From the NCBI GenBank assembly GCA_030039825.1, contig JASHUV010000204.1:1-5569 (forward strand): a stretch of DNA of 5,569 nt. The letters run 5' to 3'. Position 1 is the first letter of the stretch, and every line of letters starts with the position of its first letter. Positions 1 through 3,368 of this stretch are shown here, piece after piece. Origin of the DNA: Thermoplasmata archaeon. GTDB lineage: Archaea > Thermoplasmatota > Thermoplasmata > Lutacidiplasmatales > UBA184. The notes under the pieces are model-generated. The model did not search any database. It saw only the letters and a list, made by a program, of their open reading frames with translations, and was not told the origin of the DNA. The position numbers and the translations under genes were made by a program.

Positions 1-801
1 GCCGTTCTCCACCGCGAGGACATCCGCCCCGGCGGTGAGCTTGAGGGTGTGGAGGAGCGTGTCGTTCGCGACGATCGAGATGTTCGAGCTCTCGTCGTTC
101 GTCACGTAGAGCCAGTGGCTGACCGGATCGTACGTCGCGCCGTTCGCGTACCCGCCGAGCTTGAGGAAGGCGACCTCCTTCGTCCCGTGGATGACGACGA
201 TCCCCTCGCCGCCCCCGAAGCCGCCCTCGTTCGTGACGTACAGGTCGCCGTCGTCCGGGTCGAAGGCCATCCCCTCCGGCGTGCTGAAGTTGCCCGTGAT
301 CTGGGTGACCACGGTCGTGCCGTTGATGACGGTGACCTCCTGCGTCCCGCCGAAGCCCGGAGCGGCGTCGACGTAGACGTCCCCGGTGAGCGGGTCGTAG
401 CCGGCGGCCTGGGCGTCCTCCCCGGTCTTGACGGTCGAGTACGTCCCGTTGGGGTAGACGACCGTGACCTTGCCGGCCCCGCCGGAGCTCGTGGTCGTGT
501 CGGGCACGTAGAGCGCCTGGTTGACCGGGTCGTAGGCGGTCTCGCCCGGGCCGGCGAACTCCCCGGAGGTGGAGACCGTCGCGTCGACGGTGGTCCCGTT
601 CAGGAAGACGAGCTCGTTCGCGGACTTGCAGGAGACGACCATCTCGCCGTTCGCCGGATCGTAGAGGATCCACTCCGGCTCGGTCCCGACCTTGACGGAG
701 CCCTGGCTCGTGGTACCGTTCAGCACCACGACCTCGTCACCGGAGGCGTCGGCGACGTAGGTCTGGTTGGTGAGCGGGTCGACGGCCACGGCGTAGGCGT
801 C
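1..801 (-). repeat. Tandem YVTN-type propeller blades (6 complete plus part of a 7th)
   Basis: Within the left gene, blade-like units start near residues 97, 135, 179, 223, 268 and 314, with a seventh cut off at residue 362. Each has an entry strand (A-Y-D-P or F-D-P), a Y-V-T-N-like strand, then a V-x-V strand ending in N-G-T. Loop lengths vary most in units 3-5, where Gly-rich inserts occur (for example G-G-F-G-G-G-E). The spacing matches single blades of a beta-propeller. The number of blades in the complete fold cannot be read because the gene is cut. Confidence 0.85.
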
Positions 802-1086
802 GGTGATCGTGTCGTTCCCGACGACGAGGTCGTACTCGTTGATCGGCGAGGAGTTCGCCCTCTGGAGCGTCGCCGGGCTGGCGAGCGGCGCGATCGCCGG
901 GGCGACCGCGGCCCCGGAGGCGCCGACCGGGGCGGGGGCCCCCCCCCGGGCGAGCGCGCCGGCGTCCGGGCCGGTCGCGAGGAGCGTGCCCCCCGCGAGG
1001 ACGGAGAGCACCAGGAGAAGGAGCACGAGGGGCGGGGCCCATCCGGAGGACCCCCGTCGGACCATCCTCCGAGTCGGCTCGACCAT
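1..1086 (-). CDS. Secreted YVTN-type beta-propeller protein, 3'-truncated by window edge
   Basis: The frame starts at ATG 1086 and stays open to base 1 (362 codons, no stop), so the C-terminus lies outside the window. Residues 1-16 are basic (four Arg) and residues 17-37 form a Leu/Val-rich hydrophobic stretch, a good Sec-type signal peptide. An in-frame ATG at 1065 would also leave a complete signal peptide. A Gly/Ala/Pro-rich linker follows (about 38-75). From about residue 97 there are repeats of 39-46 residues of the form Y-D-P-x-x-G-D-V-Y-V ... V-x-V-I-N-G-T, typical of YVTN/surface-layer beta-propellers; six are complete and a seventh is cut. Ten N-x-S/T sequons are visible (N78, 91, 107, 123, 163, 213, 255, 266, 335, 341). 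The likely role is an extracytoplasmic adhesion or surface-layer protein; the ligand is unknown. It may be the N-terminal part of the same protein type as the gene at 3369-5569. A box 43-49 nt upstream of ATG 1086 implies a leader of about 19 nt. Confidence 0.9.
   Translation of the reverse strand, partial: MVEPTRRMVRRGSSGWAPPLVLLLLVLSVLAGGTLLATGPDAGALARGGAPAPVGASGAAVAPAIAPLASPATLQRANSSPINEYDLVVGNDTITDAYAVAVDPLTNQTYVADASGDEVVVLNGTTSQGSVKVGTEPEWILYDPANGEMVVSCKSANELVFLNGTTVDATVSTSGEFAGPGETAYDPVNQALYVPDTTTSSGGAGKVTVVYPNGTYSTVKTGEDAQAAGYDPLTGDVYVDAAPGFGGTQEVTVINGTTVVTQITGNFSTPEGMAFDPDDGDLYVTNEGGFGGGEGIVVIHGTKEVAFLKLGGYANGATYDPVSHWLYVTNDESSNISIVANDTLLHTLKLTAGADVLAVENG
939..947. repeat. C9/G9 homopolymer inside the surface-protein gene
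   Basis: Nine C on the plus strand (nine G in the coding strand) lie just after the signal peptide, at codons 47-50 (Arg-Gly-Gly-Ala). They are directly preceded on the plus strand by five G. As written, the signal peptide before the tract and the blades after it are in the same frame, so the gene is in the open state. A one-base change here would separate signal peptide and propeller. The tract may be a slippage site or simply error-prone for sequencing. Confidence 0.7.
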
Positions 1087-1120
1087 TCGGACGGTCCCCG
1101 GCAAGGAGGTGAAAGACGGG

Positions 1121-1142
1121 CGTTCGGGATATAATCCGAACG
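1121..1142 (-). promoter_or_regulatory. TATA box of the propeller gene, set in a 7-bp inverted repeat
   Basis: The AT-only stretch at 1129-1135 (minus strand attatat) is the most AT-rich point of this intergenic gap. It lies 43-49 nt upstream of ATG 1086, which predicts transcription start near 1104-1106 and a leader of about 19 nt. It is bracketed by a perfect 7-bp inverted repeat, cgttcgg at 1121-1127 and ccgaacg at 1136-1142. A dyad centred on a TATA box would be well placed for a repressor competing with TBP; that role is inferred. Confidence 0.6.
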
Positions 1143-1201
1143 GAGGGTTATTCCTCCCCCCGGGCGCCGGTTTCTCTGAGGTGAAGAGGGGGGTGGGCCG
1201 G

Positions 1202-1257
1202 CTCCCGGGACGCCCTCACCGGGAGGGCCGGGTGGGGGAGCGCGGGCGCGAGCCCGC
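1202..1257. other. Cluster of GC-rich inverted repeats downstream of the glycosyltransferase
   Basis: In the 191-nt gap, starting about 20 nt past the glycosyltransferase stop, three potential stems can be read: gcgggc/gcccgc at 1242-1247 and 1252-1257 with a 4-nt loop; gccctc/gagggc at 1212-1217 and 1223-1228 with a 5-nt loop; and ctcccgg/ccgggag at 1202-1208 and 1219-1225, which competes with the second. They could form 3'-end structure for the glycosyltransferase mRNA. No T-rich tract follows on the minus strand, so this does not look like a standard archaeal terminator. Short stems are also expected by chance at this GC content. Confidence 0.35.
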
Positions 1258-1277
1258 CCGGACCCGGGCGCGGCGGG

Positions 1278-2198
1278 CTAACCGGTCGACCGGCCGCCCC
1301 GCGGGCGGTACTCCCCGGTGACACCGGCGAGGCCGTCGAACCCCGCGGACAGCGTGAGCCGGAGCACGGCGCCCGGACGTCCGGAGCGCAGCGTGGAGCT
1401 CGCGACGCGGTTCGCGGTGGTCCACAGGATGGGGGCGACGCCTCCGGGGAGGGCGCGCCCGTACCGCCGGAGGAGGCGGGTCAGTTCGCGCACCGCGTAG
1501 TACAGACGGACCGGGGACGGCGCCGGGCTCGGTCCGACGTTGTGGGTGACCGCGGCCGCGGGGACATGCACGACCGCCCATCCGGAGAGCGCGAGCCGCA
1601 GGGCGAACTCGTAATCGACGAAATCGACGAAGTACCGCTCGTCGAAGAGGCCGACGGCCTGGAAGACCTCGGTGGGGAGGAGGGTCCCGGAGTTCAGGAA
1701 GAGGAGCCCCTGGTACGACGTCGGCCCGACGTACTTCCCCCGGCGCCGGTGGTACTCCCGGCGCCGGGCGTCGAGCGGGATCCGCCCGCCGGGCTCCCGG
1801 TTCGAGGCTTGGAGCGCCCCGACCTTCAGCCGGCCGGCGAGCCGGTCCCTCTCGGCCAGCAGGAGGTCGACCGTCCCGGGTTCCACGATGGAGTCCTGGT
1901 CGAGAAGGAGGACCGCCTCGAAGCGGTCGAGGTCCGCCCTCCGGAGCGCCTGGTTGAACGCCACCGAGACGCCCTCGTTCCGCTCGTTCGGCACGACCTC
2001 CACGGGCGCGAGCCCCACCGCCCCCGGGGCGGTCGATCGGGCCCCCGCGAGGAGGGAGCGGGACGCCGTGGTGGAGGCGTTGTCGACGACGACGAGCTCG
2101 TCGACCTCGCGGCGGGCCGCCGCCACGGCCCCCGGAACGCTCGTCGGGTCCGGGCGGTAGGTGACGATGACCCCCAGGACCGGCCGGGCCCGCGACAT
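1278..2198 (-). CDS. GT2-family glycosyltransferase, rhamnosyltransferase-like
   Basis: A 306-residue protein with the GT-A fold signature of GT2 inverting transferases, which move a sugar from a nucleotide donor to a glycan or lipid acceptor at the cytoplasmic membrane face. Visible motifs in order: VIVTYRP (10-16); VVVDNAS (36-42, nucleotide binding); NEGVSVAFNQA (74-84); LLLDQDS (97-103, metal-binding DxD); LNSGTLLP (168-175); GLFDERYFVDFVDYEFALR (183-201), with D195 and E197 near the expected acid/base position; and THNVG (218-222). The combination of DQD, NSG and FVDFVDYE, followed by YYAVREL (233-239), is typical of bacterial and archaeal O-antigen rhamnosyltransferases (the RfbF/RfbN-like group). 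There is no membrane helix. ATG 2198 is chosen because the first strand begins at residue 7 and a TATA-like box sits 26-31 nt upstream. The neighbouring RmlD-like gene supports a deoxysugar donor, but donor and acceptor cannot be read from sequence. Confidence 0.93.
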   Translation of the reverse strand: MSRARPVLGVIVTYRPDPTSVPGAVAAARREVDELVVVDNASTTASRSLLAGARSTAPGAVGLAPVEVVPNERNEGVSVAFNQALRRADLDRFEAVLLLDQDSIVEPGTVDLLLAERDRLAGRLKVGALQASNREPGGRIPLDARRREYHRRRGKYVGPTSYQGLLFLNSGTLLPTEVFQAVGLFDERYFVDFVDYEFALRLALSGWAVVHVPAAAVTHNVGPSPAPSPVRLYYAVRELTRLLRRYGRALPGGVAPILWTTANRVASSTLRSGRPGAVLRLTLSAGFDGLAGVTGEYRPRGGRSTG

Positions 2199-2210
2199 GC
2201 CCCTCCGTCA

Positions 2211-2241
2211 CCCCGGGCCCGCGAATAAGCCCCCGGCCCGC
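2211..2241 (-). promoter_or_regulatory. TATA-like box of the glycosyltransferase gene, flanked by a direct repeat
   Basis: The box at 2224-2229 (minus strand cttatt) is the only AT-rich stretch of the 107-nt gap. It lies 26-31 nt upstream of ATG 2198, the archaeal TATA-to-start-site distance, so the mRNA is predicted to begin at or next to the ATG. The box is flanked by two near-identical 12-nt direct repeats, 2211-2222 and 2230-2241 (11 of 12 bases equal, 19-nt period), which could be regulator half-sites or chance in GC-rich DNA. Confidence 0.6.
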
Positions 2242-2305
2242 GCGTCCCTCGCGCCGGGAGAACGGGGGGACGGCGCTCGGTCCCGGCCGGTCCGGGCCGG
2301 CGGGA

Positions 2306-3268
2306 CTAATCCGGGGTGGCGGCGCGCAGCGCGCGGACGCCGGCCCGGAAGTCCGTCAACGCGTACCCGGCGCGCCGGGCCCGGTCCACGAGGAGTCCGC
2401 CCGACCTCGGACGGGGCGCCCGCCCGGGTCCGGCGGGCGCCTCCGCGAAGCGACCCGGGCGCACGCCCTCGACGGACATCCCGAAGGCGAGGAGGAGCTC
2501 ACGGCCGAACTCCCACGGCGAGGTGGCGACGGGCGAGGCGATGTGGACGGTGCCCGGGTCGGGCGCGTCGAGGAGGCGATCGATCGCCGCCGTCACGTCC
2601 GGGACCCAGGTCGGCGTGATCCGCTGGTCGTCGTAGAGCGGGTAGAGCGTCCCGGCCCGCGCGCGCGCCAGGATCGCCCGGGCAAAGTCGGGCTTCGGGG
2701 GGAACCCGGACCGGTAGGGGTAGCTGAGGCGGATGATCGTCGCCGGGGCGCCGCTCGCCCGGATCCGTTCCTCCCCGACGCCCTTCGTCCGGCCGTACCA
2801 GCCGAGGCCCGGACCGAACGGTGAGGGGGCCCGCCCCTCGTCGTACGGCCCGTCCCTCCCGTCGAAGACGAAGTCGGTGGAGAGGTGGACGAGCGGCGTG
2901 CCGCTCTCGGCGCTCAGCTCGGCGAGCTCCCCCGGGAGCTCGGCGTTCATGCGCCAGGCCGTGTCCCGCCGCGTCGCGGGGGGCCGTTCCCCCTCGCCCC
3001 CGGACGGCCGCTCCCCTTCGCATCCGTCGACGTCGGTCCGGGCGGCGAAGTTCACCCAGGCGGCGTCGCCCCGACGACCGCGAAAGAACCGGCGGACGGC
3101 GTCCGGGTCGGCGAGGTCGACGGGGAGGAACCGGGCCCCCCGAACGCCGACGCGGGCGGGATCGCTCCGGCCGACCGCGAGGAGGTCCCCCGATGCCGCG
3201 CGCCGGACCGCGAGGTCGCTCCCGACCAGGGAGCTCGCCCCGAGCACGACGACCGGGCCCGCCGGCAC
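2306..3268 (-). CDS. rmlD: RmlD-like NAD(P)-dependent sugar-nucleotide reductase (dTDP-4-dehydrorhamnose reductase family)
   Basis: A 320-residue extended short-chain dehydrogenase; family members are usually about 280-310. The Rossmann loop is GASSLVG (10-16). NFAARTDVDGCE (73-84) corresponds to the family's N-A-A-x-T-x-V-D-x-x-E segment. STDFVFDG (130-137) carries the catalytic Ser/Thr region. YGRTKGVGE (158-166) supplies the Y-x-x-x-K pair Y158 and K162. RLSYPY (180-185) and TPTWVPDVTAAI (218-229) fit the RmlD substrate-binding region, and RPRSGGLL (286-293) resembles the C-terminal R-P-x-x-S-x-L. The family reduces dTDP-4-dehydro-rhamnose to dTDP-rhamnose in the cytosol; related members act on other sugars, and rmlA, rmlB and rmlC are not in the window, so the exact substrate is inferred. 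The start is GTG 3268: it immediately precedes the first strand, has no in-frame alternative nearby and has a TATA-like box 23-28 nt upstream. Residues 85-105 are an unusual insertion containing a duplicated octapeptide. Confidence 0.88.
   Translation of the reverse strand: MPAGPVVVLGASSLVGSDLAVRRAASGDLLAVGRSDPARVGVRGARFLPVDLADPDAVRRFFRGRRGDAAWVNFAARTDVDGCEGERPSGGEGERPPATRRDTAWRMNAELPGELAELSAESGTPLVHLSTDFVFDGRDGPYDEGRAPSPFGPGLGWYGRTKGVGEERIRASGAPATIIRLSYPYRSGFPPKPDFARAILARARAGTLYPLYDDQRITPTWVPDVTAAIDRLLDAPDPGTVHIASPVATSPWEFGRELLLAFGMSVEGVRPGRFAEAPAGPGRAPRPRSGGLLVDRARRAGYALTDFRAGVRALRAATPD
2982..3020 (-). repeat. In-frame 24-nt-period duplication in the RmlD-like gene
   Basis: Two 15-nt copies, 2982-2996 and 3006-3020, differ at two bases and are offset by 24 nt. 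They encode EGERPSGG at residues 84-91 and EGERP at 92-96. The repeat lies just after the N-A-A-R-T-D-V-D motif, at a point where family members normally pass directly into the next helix. It probably arose by slippage and forms a flexible surface loop. Confidence 0.7.
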
Positions 3269-3290
3269 GGCCCGGGCACGGTCCGCCCCG

Positions 3291-3296
3291 ATAAAT
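3291..3296 (-). promoter_or_regulatory. TATA-like box of the RmlD-like gene (leaderless start)
   Basis: The box ataaat on the plus strand (atttat on the coding strand) is the only AT-only hexamer in the 100-nt gap. It lies 23-28 nt upstream of GTG 3268, which fits an archaeal promoter with transcription starting at or within a few bases of the GTG. No Shine-Dalgarno-like sequence precedes the GTG, which agrees with leaderless translation. Confidence 0.6.
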
Positions 3297-3300
3297 CGCC

Positions 3301-3334
3301 CCGGGCCACGGTCCGGTCCGACGCCACGGCCCGG
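3301..3334. other. 7-bp inverted repeat between the surface-protein stop and the rmlD promoter
   Basis: The arms ccgggcc (3301-3307) and ggcccgg (3328-3334) are separated by 20 nt. They lie 35 nt downstream of the surface-protein stop codon and just upstream of the rmlD TATA-like box. This could be 3'-end structure or an upstream regulator site. The evidence is weak given the base composition. Confidence 0.25.
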
Positions 3335-3368
3335 TCTGTCGCCCGGCGCGGGGCCCGATCGAGACCCC

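Noticed and set aside
1102..1104. In-frame TTG as a leaderless start of the left propeller gene, 25-31 nt from the TATA box
   Set aside because: The spacing fits well, but TTG is a poor leaderless start and would add only six residues before ATG 1086. The ATG was preferred, with a short leader.
1103..1112. A perfect Shine-Dalgarno-like aaggaggtga on the plus strand; its complement on the minus strand equals the 16S rRNA 3' tail
   Set aside because: No start codon follows at a usable distance on the plus strand, and the frame entered there has no credible protein. The rRNA tail match is only about ten bases and no other rRNA sequence is present.
49..1134. A 361-codon open frame on the plus strand opposite the propeller gene
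   Set aside because: Its translation is low-complexity Arg/Gly/Asp/Val-rich with no recognisable fold, and it lies antisense to a clear signal-peptide and blade protein. Long antisense frames are expected at this GC content because stop codons are rare.
3301..3334. Inverted repeat as a true terminator of the surface-protein gene
   Set aside because: The loop is long (20 nt), no T-rich tract follows on the minus strand, and comparable stems are common in this GC-rich DNA. It is kept only as a low-confidence structure.
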